Assembly (NCBI RefSeq): GCF_900130045.1 | Contig: NZ_FQXT01000005.1 | Location: 248,001 to 312,000 of the forward strand | Direction: 5' to 3' | Length of the DNA: 64,000 bases | Source of the DNA: Leeuwenhoekiella palythoae | Lineage (GTDB): Bacteria; Bacteroidota; Bacteroidia; Flavobacteriales; Flavobacteriaceae | Shown: positions 54,954 through 64,000 of the stretch, in pieces | How positions within the stretch are numbered: position 1 is the first letter of the stretch | Layout: each line of letters opens with the position of its first letter | The notes under the pieces: model-generated | The model's input: only the letters and a program-made list of their open reading frames with translations | Databases searched by the model: none | Told to the model about the DNA's origin: nothing | Position numbers and translations under genes: made by a program

Positions 54954-55982
54954 ATGGGCTTTTTTGATTTTCTTACCGAAGAAATAGCGATAGATCTTGG
55001 TACCGCAAACACCCTTATTATTCACAATGACAAAGTTGTGGTTGACAGTCCGTCTATTGTAGCCCGTGACCGCATGAGCAATAAGATCATTGCTGCCGGT
55101 AAAGACGCTGCGATGATGCAAGGTAAAACGCACGAAAACATCAAAACCATTCGCCCGCTCAAAGACGGTGTAATTGCTGATTTTGATGCCAGTGAGCAAA
55201 TGATGAGTATGTTCATCAAAGAGATTCCGGCGCTTAAGAAACGTATGTTTGCTCCTGCGCTTAGAATGGTGGTATGTATTCCGTCAGGAATCACAGAGGT
55301 TGAGATGCGTGCGGTAAAAGAAAGTGCTGAGCGTGTTAACGGCAAAGAGGTTTACCTGATTCACGAGCCTATGGCTGCGGCTATTGGTATTGGCGTTGAC
55401 ATTATGCAGCCTAAAGGAAATATGATTGTAGATATAGGTGGTGGAACGACTGAAATCGCGGTGATCGCTTTAGGTGGAATTGTTTGTGACAAATCGGTTA
55501 AAATTGCGGGTGATGTCTTCACCAATGATATCATTTATTATATGCGTACCCAACACAACTTGTATGTTGGAGAGCGCAGTGCGGAAAAAATAAAAATTCA
55601 AATAGGAGCAGCTACCGAAGATTTAGAGGTTCCGCCAGAAGATATGAGTGTTCAAGGACGCGATTTGCTTACAGGGAAACCAAAACAGGTTCAAATCTCA
55701 TTTAGAGAGATCGCTAAAGCTTTAGATAAATCTATCTTACGTATTGAAGACGCCGTGATGGAAACGCTTTCTCAAACTCCTCCAGAACTTGCTGCAGATA
55801 TTTACAACACCGGGATTTACCTTGCCGGTGGTGGTAGTATGCTGCGCGGACTAGATAAGCGTTTGTCTCAAAAAACCGACTTACCGGTGTACATTGCTGA
55901 AGATCCTTTGCGCGCTGTGGTGCGTGGTACCGGGATCACGCTTAAAAACCTAAACAAGTTTAAAAGCGTACTCATCAAATAA
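54954..55982 (+). CDS. mreB: Rod-shape-determining actin homologue MreB
   Basis: This 342-residue actin-like ATPase has IAIDLGTANTLI (phosphate 1), the NMIVDIGGGTTEIAVI phosphate 2 loop near residue 158 and IYLAGGGSMLRG as adenosine motif near 288. It directs the elongation machinery. It begins the mreB-mreC-mreD-mrdA-rodA operon, 14 bases before mreC. Confidence 0.97.
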   Translation: MGFFDFLTEEIAIDLGTANTLIIHNDKVVVDSPSIVARDRMSNKIIAAGKDAAMMQGKTHENIKTIRPLKDGVIADFDASEQMMSMFIKEIPALKKRMFAPALRMVVCIPSGITEVEMRAVKESAERVNGKEVYLIHEPMAAAIGIGVDIMQPKGNMIVDIGGGTTEIAVIALGGIVCDKSVKIAGDVFTNDIIYYMRTQHNLYVGERSAEKIKIQIGAATEDLEVPPEDMSVQGRDLLTGKPKQVQISFREIAKALDKSILRIEDAVMETLSQTPPELAADIYNTGIYLAGGGSMLRGLDKRLSQKTDLPVYIAEDPLRAVVRGTGITLKNLNKFKSVLIK

Positions 55983-55996
55983 TAGCATCGTGATTC

Positions 55997-56821
55997 ATGC
56001 AGCAAATCGTCAATTTTTTCATAAAGTACAGAAACTTTCTGCTCTATGCCTTTTTGCTGTTTATTTCGCTGGTTTTTACGATTCAGTCGCACTCGTATCA
56101 TCGTAGCAAGTTTGTAAATTCAGCTAACTTTTTAAGCGGTGGGATTTACAGCAGTCTTGATAACATTACAGAGTACTTCGATCTAAAAGTGCACAATGCG
56201 CAGCTTGTTGAAGAAAACAACAGGTTACGCACCCGATTGCTCAACACGCGAGACAGCATTTCGCAAAAAATAGACACGGCTACTTTTCATAAGCGCTTCC
56301 GGTTTACCACCGCTAAAACCATTAATAACAACTATACGTTTAAGGACAATTTTCTCACGCTACGTGCCGGGACTAAAGACGGCCTGAAGCAAGATTTAGG
56401 CGTGATCACCAGCAAAGGAATTGTAGGTATCGTAGATCGCGCTTCGGCCAATTATGCCACTGTGATAAGCATTCTTAATAGCAATTCTCAGATCAATGCC
56501 AAGCTGAAGAAAAGTAATCACTTTGGTATTTTAGTATGGCGCGGCGGGGATCCTAATATCGTAGATCTTATCGATGTACAGTCTAAAGCCCCGGTTCAAA
56601 AAGGCGACACCATTGTTACCGGCGGAAAGTCAACCATCTTTCCGGAAGGTATTGGCATAGGTACTATCAAGTCTTTTGAGCTTGATCCTAGCGAAAACTT
56701 TTACAGTATTAAAGTTGAACTTTTTAATGACATGACAAACATTGGTTATGTGTATGTCATTGAAAATCTTGACAGAACCGAAATACAAACTCTAGAACAA
56801 CAAACAGCAGATGAACAATAG
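55997..56821 (+). CDS. mreC: Rod-shape-determining protein MreC
   Basis: This 274-residue protein has a short cytoplasmic end, one membrane segment (about 12-30), a coiled coil (about 58-85, NAQLVEENNRLRTRLL) and the beta-domain that binds PBP2 (about 105-262, with GIVGIVDRASANYATVISILN). It overlaps mreD by 11 bases. Confidence 0.93.
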   Translation: MQQIVNFFIKYRNFLLYAFLLFISLVFTIQSHSYHRSKFVNSANFLSGGIYSSLDNITEYFDLKVHNAQLVEENNRLRTRLLNTRDSISQKIDTATFHKRFRFTTAKTINNNYTFKDNFLTLRAGTKDGLKQDLGVITSKGIVGIVDRASANYATVISILNSNSQINAKLKKSNHFGILVWRGGDPNIVDLIDVQSKAPVQKGDTIVTGGKSTIFPEGIGIGTIKSFELDPSENFYSIKVELFNDMTNIGYVYVIENLDRTEIQTLEQQTADEQ

Positions 56822-57317
56822 TGTCACGCAAAACATACTGCGGTTTGTATTTCTTGTTCTGGTTCAAATCGCAATTTTTAACAACATCAATTTTTTAGGG
56901 TATATCAATCCGTATCCCTACGTGTTGTTTATTATTTTATTCCCCATAGGAGATAACAAAGCCTTATTGTTGGCACTGAGCTTTTTATTAGGGATCAGCA
57001 TTGATATGTTTTGCAACAGCGGCGGAATGCACGCTGCCAGTTGTGTGACCATAGCCTATTTAAGACCTTGGATCTTACAATCGATTTTTGGCCTTGCCTA
57101 CGAATATAACGCAGTAAAAGTGGTTAAAGCGGCTTTTGGCCAACGCTTACTGTATACCACGATCTTAGTGTTCTCACATCATTTGCTATTATTTTTCCTC
57201 GAAAGTTTTAACTTTTCAGACATAATCTATATACTTAAAAAGACGTTGTTCAGTGGGGCCTTTACTGTGCTTCTTTGTATCATTCTAATAACCCTTTTTA
57301 GCGTTAAGCGTAGATGA
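56811..57317 (+). CDS. mreD: Rod-shape-determining protein MreD
   Basis: This 168-residue protein has five to six membrane segments across its whole length (for example IAIFNNINFLGYINPYPYV and LALSFLLGISIDMF). Position between mreC and mrdA and the family-like N-P-Y-P-Y-V motif support the call. It overlaps mrdA by 4 bases. Confidence 0.9.
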   Translation: MNNSVTQNILRFVFLVLVQIAIFNNINFLGYINPYPYVLFIILFPIGDNKALLLALSFLLGISIDMFCNSGGMHAASCVTIAYLRPWILQSIFGLAYEYNAVKVVKAAFGQRLLYTTILVFSHHLLLFFLESFNFSDIIYILKKTLFSGAFTVLLCIILITLFSVKRR

Positions 57318-59230
57318 GAAAAATTCTGCTTTTTTCTATTGTTTTAATTTCCGGAATCCTATTAACAGGAAGGCTCTTTTATCTTCAGATTTTAGATACT
57401 TCCTATGCCAGTTTATCGGTAAACAATGCGATCAAGCGAATTTATGATTACCCGCAACGCGGCCACATCTATGATCGCAACGGTTCGCTATTAGTCAGCA
57501 ACCAACCTTCGTATGATGTTATGGTTATTCCTCGAGAAGTAAAACCCTTTGACACTACCGAGTTTTGTGGCTTATTAAAAATGACTAAAGAAGCATTGGT
57601 CAAGCGATTAGACAAAGCCCGTGTGTATTCTCCCAGACTTCCGTCTATTGTGATTCCGCAGCTTACAAAATCGGAGTACGCCTATTTGCAAGAAAAAATG
57701 CGTAAGTATGAAGGTTTTTACATTCAAAAACGCTCGTTGCGTGATTATCAGGTAGATTATGGTGCAAACTTTTTAGGCTATATCGCCGAAGTAAATCGTG
57801 CTGATATTGAAGATAACCCGTACTATCAATCAGGTGACTTAAAAGGGCGTACAGGTGTTGAACGCCAATACGAAGAAATTTTACGCGGAGTAAAAGGAGT
57901 TAAATACATTCAGAAAGATCGTTTTAATCGTGATATTGGCGCTTATAAAAACGGAAGCCTCGATACCATTCCCAAGCCCGGAAAAGACCTGACACTTACC
58001 ATTGATGCTGAGCTGCAAAAGTATGGCGAAGAACTAATGGTAAATAAGCGCGGCGGAATTGTCGCCATTGAACCTTCAACAGGTGAAATTCTTGCCTTAG
58101 TAAGCGCACCTAATTTTGATCCTGCCCTGCTTGTGGGTAGAGAGCGTTCTCGCAACTTTACCAATTTGTATTACGATTCTATTGCAAAACCACTTTTCGA
58201 CCGCGGTTTACAAGCACAATACCCTCCGGGATCTCCATTCAAAACCCTGAATGCACTTATTGCTTTACAGGAAGATGTGGTAGACCCTCAAGAAAGTTTT
58301 GCCTGCCATATGGGCTATTATTATGGCTCCAGAGGAAGAAAATTAGGCTGTCACAGCCACCCAAGTCCGTTGAGTATGGTGCCAGGAATCGCAAACTCGT
58401 GCAATGCCTATTTTGCCAATGTGTACCGCCGCGTGATCGAGAAGTATGACACTCCACAGGAAGGTATGGACGTTTGGCACAATCATCTGGCAAGTTTTGG
58501 CCTCGGGCAATATATGGGAACCGATTTACCTACGGGCCGTCCCGGTTATATTCCTGATAGCGATTACTACAACAGAGCCTATGAATATCCTAAATACAAA
58601 TGGTTTAGTACTGCTACGATCTCAAATTCTATCGGGCAGGGTGAAGTGAGTCTCACGCCTATTCAACTTGCAAATGTGACCGCCACCATTGCAAATAGAG
58701 GTTGGTTTTATACGCCGCATATAGTAAAAGATATTGAAGGCGAACACGACGCTATTCCTGAAAAATACCGCACTAAGAATTATACGACCATCGATGCTAA
58801 AAACTACGAACCTGTGGTTGAAGGAATGTCTGGCGCATATAATTACGGTACAGCGGCTGGCGTACAGATCCCTGGAATTGAGATTTGTGGAAAAACAGGA
58901 ACTGCTGAAAACTATACCAAAATAGACGGTAAACGTCAGCAGCTTACGGATCATTCGATTTTTGTAGCTTTTGCTCCTAAAGACAATCCTAAAATTGCTA
59001 TTGCTGTTTTTGTTGAAAATGGGTATTGGGGTGGTCGCTACGGCGGAAAGATTGCCAGTCTAATGATCGAAAAGCATATAAAAGGTGAGATTACCCGTAC
59101 CGATCTTGAAGACTGGATCTTAACGCACAGTCTCGAAGAAGAATACGCAAAACCCTTAAGCGGAAAGCCATTCCCAATTAATGATGGTAAAAAAATAAGT
59201 GGTAAAATCGAAGAAAAGCTCAAAAGTTAA
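57314..59230 (+). CDS. mrdA: Penicillin-binding protein 2 (elongation transpeptidase)
   Basis: This 638-residue protein has an N-terminal membrane anchor (about 3-22), a dimerisation domain with RGHIYDRNGSLLVSNQ and a transpeptidase domain (about 230-600). The active-site Ser-x-x-Lys is in PPGSPFKTL (near residue 306), SxN in NSCNAYF and KTG in CGKTGTAEN near residue 526. It crosslinks new wall during elongation with RodA. Its stop and the rodA ATG share one base (TAATG). Confidence 0.96.
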   Translation: MRKILLFSIVLISGILLTGRLFYLQILDTSYASLSVNNAIKRIYDYPQRGHIYDRNGSLLVSNQPSYDVMVIPREVKPFDTTEFCGLLKMTKEALVKRLDKARVYSPRLPSIVIPQLTKSEYAYLQEKMRKYEGFYIQKRSLRDYQVDYGANFLGYIAEVNRADIEDNPYYQSGDLKGRTGVERQYEEILRGVKGVKYIQKDRFNRDIGAYKNGSLDTIPKPGKDLTLTIDAELQKYGEELMVNKRGGIVAIEPSTGEILALVSAPNFDPALLVGRERSRNFTNLYYDSIAKPLFDRGLQAQYPPGSPFKTLNALIALQEDVVDPQESFACHMGYYYGSRGRKLGCHSHPSPLSMVPGIANSCNAYFANVYRRVIEKYDTPQEGMDVWHNHLASFGLGQYMGTDLPTGRPGYIPDSDYYNRAYEYPKYKWFSTATISNSIGQGEVSLTPIQLANVTATIANRGWFYTPHIVKDIEGEHDAIPEKYRTKNYTTIDAKNYEPVVEGMSGAYNYGTAAGVQIPGIEICGKTGTAENYTKIDGKRQQLTDHSIFVAFAPKDNPKIAIAVFVENGYWGGRYGGKIASLMIEKHIKGEITRTDLEDWILTHSLEEEYAKPLSGKPFPINDGKKISGKIEEKLKS

Positions 59231-60495
59231 TGCGCAGTACAGCACGCAACGCACGCAATAATTTTGACTGGCTTCTTATAGTGATCTATCTAGCGCTGGT
59301 AGGTATTGGCTGGGTAAATATCTATTCTGCTTCTATTGATCCTTCAGGAGTTTCCAACTTTTTTGACCTCAGCAATCTGTATACAAAGCAGCTGCTCTTT
59401 ATAGCTTTGAGTTTACTGCTAATTGTGTTCATACTCTCACTGGAAGCCAAATTCTTTGAGCGGTTTGCCAGTGTGATCTACGTCGTTTCGATCGCCTCCT
59501 TACTAGGCCTTTTTGTCTTCGGAAAAAATATAAGTGGTGCAACCAGTTGGTACGCCTTTGGAAGCTTCAGTTTACAACCTAGTGAATTTGCTAAAGCAGC
59601 TACTGCCCTAGCCTTGGCCAAATATCTTAGCGACATTCAGACTGATGTAAAGTCATTCACCCACCAGTTTAGAGCTTTTATCATCATCGCTTTGCCTGCG
59701 CTTTGTATTGTACCGCAGCCTGACCCCGGAAGCGCACTTGTTTACGCAGCCTTTTTCTTTCCGCTTTATCGCGAAGGACTTTCTGGAATTTATTTAATTA
59801 CCGGCTCTATTACCATCGCGCTGTTTGTTTTAACGCTTGCTTTTGGCCCTGTGTATATCATTGCCGGCATTGTATTGATCGCTATTATTCTGCTCATCAA
59901 AAACCGAAAAAAGCGCTTTGGTAAACGGTATTTTTACATTCTGCCAATAGTATCTATTCTGTTTGTACTTTCGGTGAATTATATTTTTCAGAACGTTTTT
60001 GAACAGCGCCACAGAGACCGTTTTAATGTGGTCTTGGGCAAAGATGTAGATATGAAAAGTATAGGTTATAATACCTATCAATCTGAAATTGCCATCGGCA
60101 ACGGCGGACTGACCGGCAAGGGTTTTTTAAAGGGAACTCAAACTAAAGGAAACTTTGTACCGGAGCAGCATACAGACTATATTTTTAGCACCGTAGGCGA
60201 AGAATGGGGGTTTTTAGGAAGCACGCTGGTAATCCTTCTTTTTGTAGGTTTAATGCTGCGGATCATCATTCTTTCAGAACGACAAAAGAGTCAGTTTAGT
60301 CGCATTTATGGTTACAGCATCGCCGGAATATTGTTTATACACTTCTTGGTGAACATCGGGATGGTTACCGGAGTTTTCCCTACTGTAGGTATCCCACTGC
60401 CGTTTTTTAGCTATGGTGGTTCGGGGCTTTGGGGCTTCACCATTTTGCTGTTTATTTTTATTAAACTCGACAGCAATCGGGTTAATGAATGGTAA
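59230..60495 (+). CDS. rodA: Peptidoglycan polymerase RodA
   Basis: This 421-residue SEDS-family glycosyltransferase has about ten membrane segments. Family marks include GFKRWIG-like GATSWYAFGSFSLQPSEFAKAA in pieces near residue 105-130, the QPDPGSALV catalytic loop near 157 and the C-terminal FPTVGIPLPFFSYGGSGLW in pieces near 380. It works with PBP2 (mrdA). It ends directly against the convergent nuclease gene. Confidence 0.96.
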   Translation: MRSTARNARNNFDWLLIVIYLALVGIGWVNIYSASIDPSGVSNFFDLSNLYTKQLLFIALSLLLIVFILSLEAKFFERFASVIYVVSIASLLGLFVFGKNISGATSWYAFGSFSLQPSEFAKAATALALAKYLSDIQTDVKSFTHQFRAFIIIALPALCIVPQPDPGSALVYAAFFFPLYREGLSGIYLITGSITIALFVLTLAFGPVYIIAGIVLIAIILLIKNRKKRFGKRYFYILPIVSILFVLSVNYIFQNVFEQRHRDRFNVVLGKDVDMKSIGYNTYQSEIAIGNGGLTGKGFLKGTQTKGNFVPEQHTDYIFSTVGEEWGFLGSTLVILLFVGLMLRIIILSERQKSQFSRIYGYSIAGILFIHFLVNIGMVTGVFPTVGIPLPFFSYGGSGLWGFTILLFIFIKLDSNRVNEW

Positions 60496-61305
60496 TTAAA
60501 ACACCCAGCGATCCACGGGTTTTTCAGCTTCTATTTTGTGTTCTACGGAATCTTCCAACTGCGGAAAAAAGTCAATTCCGGTTGCATTTTCTACCTCATC
60601 TACAGAGACCACAAACTGCTGAAGCGGTGCGTCACTTTCGCGGTGCGGAATTAAAAAAGCCAAACAAGAGTAGCCTGAATCATTTTTCCGAAGGACGATC
60701 TTGTAAAAAGCACTAGGAACGACCACGTTCTCGGTTCCTATCGTACCCAAACCGTTAGTTGTTAATCCGCCAGTTATTACCGTTATCTTATTGTACCGCG
60801 AAGCCCAATCTCTAACTTGATTTTCAAGGCGATTCCAGATTCCCGCGTTGAACGCATTCAGTTGCGGACTAATATTACTGGTTAAAAAAGTTTCATTATA
60901 CGCCTGCGTGCTAAAGCTTCGGTCACCAGCAGGACATAGATGTCCGCGGTCATAACCGCTGTTTTTATAATTACGCCAGTCCGCCGCTCCCGTTTCCACA
61001 GCATTATCTACCATAAAATACGGTCTACTCAAACTCTTGCTGTTCTGCAGTTGGGATTTTTCTAACGTGTAAGCCACCCAAGAGGCCTGCTCTGCCGCTT
61101 CGTTGTATGACAAGCTGTAGTACTGATGATGCACCAGCGTTTCTGGCGCAGCTTCCGGAAGTAAAAAGCTTAATGCCGTTGACTTGATTTCCGCACCGGT
61201 GTCTACATGTCGCTCTTTTTGCTTTTGATCTAAATGCTGATTTACAAGATAAATGATCGTAATAGCCACCATCATCAATAGCGGGTAAGTGTATTTTCTT
61301 CGCAT
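60496..61305 (-). CDS. DNA/RNA non-specific endonuclease (NUC1 family), exported
   Basis: This 269-residue protein has an N-terminal membrane or signal segment (about 5-22) and a beta-beta-alpha-metal nuclease domain (about 55-250). The catalytic motif YDRGHLCPAGD (DRGH, His at about residue 130) and the metal Asn in LNAFNAGIWNRLE are present. It may recycle extracellular nucleic acids. It lies 3 bases after the OppC-like gene, and its stop abuts that of rodA. Confidence 0.9.
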   Translation of the reverse strand: MRRKYTYPLLMMVAITIIYLVNQHLDQKQKERHVDTGAEIKSTALSFLLPEAAPETLVHHQYYSLSYNEAAEQASWVAYTLEKSQLQNSKSLSRPYFMVDNAVETGAADWRNYKNSGYDRGHLCPAGDRSFSTQAYNETFLTSNISPQLNAFNAGIWNRLENQVRDWASRYNKITVITGGLTTNGLGTIGTENVVVPSAFYKIVLRKNDSGYSCLAFLIPHRESDAPLQQFVVSVDEVENATGIDFFPQLEDSVEHKIEAEKPVDRWVF

Positions 61306-61308
61306 AAA

Positions 61309-62427
61309 TTATTTTACTCCTTTTACATCCAAAGCATCGCGTAAGGCATTACCCATAAGCATAAATGCCATCACTAAACTCATAATCGCCAGACCGGGAA
61401 TAATTGCTAAGTAGGCTTTCCCTAAAATAATATAAGAATAGTGATCTTTGATCATCGCTCCCCAACTTGGAATGGGCGGTTGTGCACCAATCCCTAAAAA
61501 GCTGAGTCCGCTTTCTATAAGTATTGCGCTGGCAAAATTTGCGGCGCTGATCACGATTACCGGTGCCAAAATATTAGGGATAATATGTTTAAACAAAATG
61601 CGCATATTTCCATAACCAAGAGCTCGAGCGGCGGTGACATACTGTGCTTCCTTAACGCTCAGAACCTGCCCTCTGACTACACGCGCTACTTCTACCCACA
61701 TCGTAAGCCCTACAGCTATAAAAACCTGCCAGAAACCCTTTCCTAAGGCTAAAGTAATGGCAATTACTAGCAGCAATGTAGGAATAGACCAAGTAACATT
61801 GATAATCCACATAATGAATGCGTCTATTTTGCCACCGTAATAACCAGCAATTGCTCCTAAGACCACACCGATCAACAGTGAGATCAAAACGGCAACAAAA
61901 CCAATACTGAAAGAAATACGCGTACCTATGAGCATTCTACTCAGCAAATCACGACCGTATTTATCAGTACCCAGAAAAAAAACTTTTTCAGATATAAATT
62001 GTTCCTCGAAGTCTTTCTTAGCAACCTCTGTAATTCCAAAATCTTCTAAAGCAACTGCTTTGGTCAACTCGAGGTCTTCATCTTCAGAATATGGCTTATA
62101 TTCTACCTCATCCTCGTGCAAGGTCCAACTCGAGATCGGGATTTCTGTATCGGTATTAACTTCCCCATTTAACAGCGCTCCTATCCAACTTTGCTTTTGA
62201 TGTTCCGGCCCGGGAACATTCAGCATTTCAACACGAAATCCGGGCTTTTTAGAATGGATAGCCAAATGCATTTGATTGGCATTGCTCGAGTCGTCTGGTG
62301 CGATCAAATATGCAAATAAGGCGATCAAACCGCAGAGCACGATATATATAAAACTCAAAACGCCCCAGAAATTTCTTTTGAATTTCTGGAGCGCTAAATG
62401 AGTTAATGAACTTGAATGTTCTCCCAT
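61309..62427 (-). CDS. OppC/DppC-type ABC transporter permease
   Basis: This 372-residue inner-membrane protein has an N-terminal OppC_N segment (about 15-42), a periplasmic insertion of roughly 110 residues (about 45-155, acidic) before FFLGTDKYGRDLLSRMLIG in pieces, and then five membrane segments with the EAA loop (TAARALGYGNMRILFKHIIPN, about 265-285, given in part). Peptide or nickel importers use such subunits. The insertion is longer than in E. coli OppC but is common in Bacteroidota. No OppB, binding protein or ATPase is adjacent. Confidence 0.88.
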   Translation of the reverse strand: MGEHSSSLTHLALQKFKRNFWGVLSFIYIVLCGLIALFAYLIAPDDSSNANQMHLAIHSKKPGFRVEMLNVPGPEHQKQSWIGALLNGEVNTDTEIPISSWTLHEDEVEYKPYSEDEDLELTKAVALEDFGITEVAKKDFEEQFISEKVFFLGTDKYGRDLLSRMLIGTRISFSIGFVAVLISLLIGVVLGAIAGYYGGKIDAFIMWIINVTWSIPTLLLVIAITLALGKGFWQVFIAVGLTMWVEVARVVRGQVLSVKEAQYVTAARALGYGNMRILFKHIIPNILAPVIVISAANFASAILIESGLSFLGIGAQPPIPSWGAMIKDHYSYIILGKAYLAIIPGLAIMSLVMAFMLMGNALRDALDVKGVK

Positions 62428-62430
62428 AGG

Positions 62431-64000
62431 TTAATCCCTAACGTCAGCCAATTTACCTCTTCTAATATTATTTACTTTAAGATCTTCTAACACGTTAATG
62501 GCTTCATCCATATACACATCTTTAGCAAGATCTTGATGCCAACGCTCACGCTTTTGTTTTAAAACCGTGTCGCTTTCAAATTTTTGAATTTCGTATGGAA
62601 GCGATTTAAACGTTAAGCCTGACTTATAATCGCGTAAGGAATCAAAGCGTTTAGCTTCCTCTTCGTTTTGTTCCATCTTAGCAGAATATGCATCAATATT
62701 TAAAGGCCAAACTGAATCATCTTGCTTGCTCTTGATCCATTTTGCATTTTCTTCAATCAATTGCAACTGCTTGTTTTTAGCCATACGTGCGTTACTGTTG
62801 CTGATGGTTTGATCATAATCTATATAACCATCCCAAACCTCATAATCTGCTGCAGCGATCTTATCCCAAGGTAGCGGGTTGTCTAGATCTTTTTCACCAA
62901 TATCAATGTAACTGAATTGGTCTGGAACCACTACATCACTTTTCACACCTTCTAATTGAGTCGAACCACCATTGATTCGGTAGAACTTCTGTGTAGTGAT
63001 TTTTAAAGCTCCCATATCGCCTAAATCATTTTGACGCAACCAGCGGTTTAGGTCATATACATTTTGAACTGTTCCCTTTCCATAGGTTTGCTTACTACCT
63101 ATGATCACAGCTCTTTTGTAATCTTGCATAGCAGCTGCAAGAATTTCACTTGCAGAAGCGGAAATTTCATTAACCAATATCACAAGAGGCTTGTCCCATA
63201 AAATCTCAGGATCTTTATCCTTTAAAATTTCACTATCCGCTCCATTTGATTTTACCTGTACAATAGGTCCTTCTTTAATAAATAAACCTGCGATATCTAC
63301 CACAGTAGAAAGTGATCCTCCACCGTTACTTCTTAAATCAATTACAAGACCATCTACATCCTGCTCTTTAAGACGAATAATCTCTTTCTTAACATCAGTA
63401 GCAGCATTGCGTTGCTCTGCATTCTGCATATCAAAATAGAACTTTGGTAAATTGATCACACCGTACGTTCTATCGTCTTTATCTACAGTCGTGGTTTTAG
63501 CATAGGTTTCTTCAATTTCCACAACATCACGTGTAATTGCAATATTCTTGATAGAGCCATCCTTTTTCTTCACATTAAGGGTTACAACGGTTCCTTTAGG
63601 GCCTTTAATTAGCTCTACCGCATCATCTAAACGCATACCAACAACGCTAGTTGCAACATCTTCATCTGCTTGTTTTACCTTTAGAATAATGTCTCCCTCC
63701 TTAAGCTCTTCACCTCTCCAAGCTGGTCCACCAGAAATAATTTCGGTGATACTGATCTCGTTACTTTTTTTCTGAAGACGGGCGCCAATTCCTTGAAACT
63801 GCCCACTCATTTGCATATCAAAACGATCTTTATCAACCGGTGCAAAATACGTGGTATGCGGGTCAAATTCTTCAACTATAGAATTGATGTAAATTGAAAA
63901 GTAATCTTCTCGATCTAATTCATCTGCAAACTCAAAATATTCAACTAAAGATTGCTTGGTAGTCTCTCTCGTTTCCTTTTCAATTTCTGAATTTGATAAC
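62431..64000 (-). CDS. C-terminal-processing (tail-specific) protease, 5' end outside the window
   Basis: The open frame runs past the right edge without a stop; the visible part is 522 residues. It contains the N-terminal helper motif FDPHTTYFAP (near 63,870), a PDZ domain (about 63,800-63,520), and the S41 catalytic domain with Ser in EISASASEILAA and Lys in QTYGKGTVQ, as in Prc/Tsp. The C-terminal helical tail (about 62,850-62,431) matches the Prc-type extension. It acts in the periplasm on unfolded proteins or lipoproteins. It is followed 3 bases later by the OppC-like gene. Confidence 0.92.
   Translation of the reverse strand, partial: LSNSEIEKETRETTKQSLVEYFEFADELDREDYFSIYINSIVEEFDPHTTYFAPVDKDRFDMQMSGQFQGIGARLQKKSNEISITEIISGGPAWRGEELKEGDIILKVKQADEDVATSVVGMRLDDAVELIKGPKGTVVTLNVKKKDGSIKNIAITRDVVEIEETYAKTTTVDKDDRTYGVINLPKFYFDMQNAEQRNAATDVKKEIIRLKEQDVDGLVIDLRSNGGGSLSTVVDIAGLFIKEGPIVQVKSNGADSEILKDKDPEILWDKPLVILVNEISASASEILAAAMQDYKRAVIIGSKQTYGKGTVQNVYDLNRWLRQNDLGDMGALKITTQKFYRINGGSTQLEGVKSDVVVPDQFSYIDIGEKDLDNPLPWDKIAAADYEVWDGYIDYDQTISNSNARMAKNKQLQLIEENAKWIKSKQDDSVWPLNIDAYSAKMEQNEEEAKRFDSLRDYKSGLTFKSLPYEIQKFESDTVLKQKRERWHQDLAKDVYMDEAINVLEDLKVNNIRRGKLADVRD

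Overview
The window comes from a member of the Bacteroidota, almost certainly a marine-type Flavobacteriaceae. The core genes are typical of that family: gldK-gldL-gldM-gldN (gliding and type IX secretion), an XrtF-type exosortase with its partner, a Bacteroidota-type LptE, SecG and GroESL, and mreBCD-mrdA-rodA. Several promoters fit the family pattern TTTG-N19/20-TAnnTTTG. The sequence is AT-rich and Shine-Dalgarno signals are weak.

Region 1 (about 1 to 22,700) is accessory DNA. It starts with control and replication-type genes of an integrative conjugative element: an RteC-like protein, a small helix-turn-helix protein behind a repeated palindrome, a replication-type protein and a DnaC-like ATPase. 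A complete Wadjet operon (JetA-B-C-D, MukBEF-like SMC complex plus TOPRIM nuclease) follows as cargo. Next come a reverse-strand cell-wall amidase and a forward conjugation operon of the Bacteroidota Tra type (TraE, F, G, I, J, K, M, N). A DUF4878 lipoprotein, an AlbA_2/Schlafen-type regulator and a broken second DUF4878 copy close this part. No integrase, relaxase or coupling protein is visible, so the element continues to the left.

Between the element and an initiator tRNA-Met gene (22,700-22,772) lies a compact five-gene reverse-strand operon (22,655 down to 19,257). It encodes an OGG-like HhH-GPD glycosylase, a 109-residue protein with a Ser/Gly-rich N-terminus, a PfkB-kinase/nucleoside 2-deoxyribosyltransferase fusion, a QueC-like PP-loop enzyme and a SagB-type nitroreductase. 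I know of no described system with this combination. QueC-like and OGG-like proteins occur together in type IV CBASS, but there is no cyclase or effector here. This is the best candidate for an undescribed system: a nucleobase-handling or protein-conjugating defence module, or possibly a peptide-modification cluster.

Region 2 (about 22,800 to 64,000) is core chromosome. It holds, in order: an AsmA-like protein; a tripartite RND efflux operon (MFP-RND-TolC) behind a perfect inverted repeat; an ABC-F protein; gldKLMN; an arginase-fold protein with a degraded metal site; topoisomerase I; miaB, a sigma-54-type activator, lptE, a TPR-like protein and secG; groES-groEL; a DUF3347 lipoprotein; XrtF and its partner; a GAF-domain methionine sulfoxide reductase candidate; a MacB-like permease; purH; the mreBCD-mrdA-rodA elongasome operon; and a reverse-strand group of tail-specific protease (cut by the right edge), OppC-like permease and a secreted nuclease.
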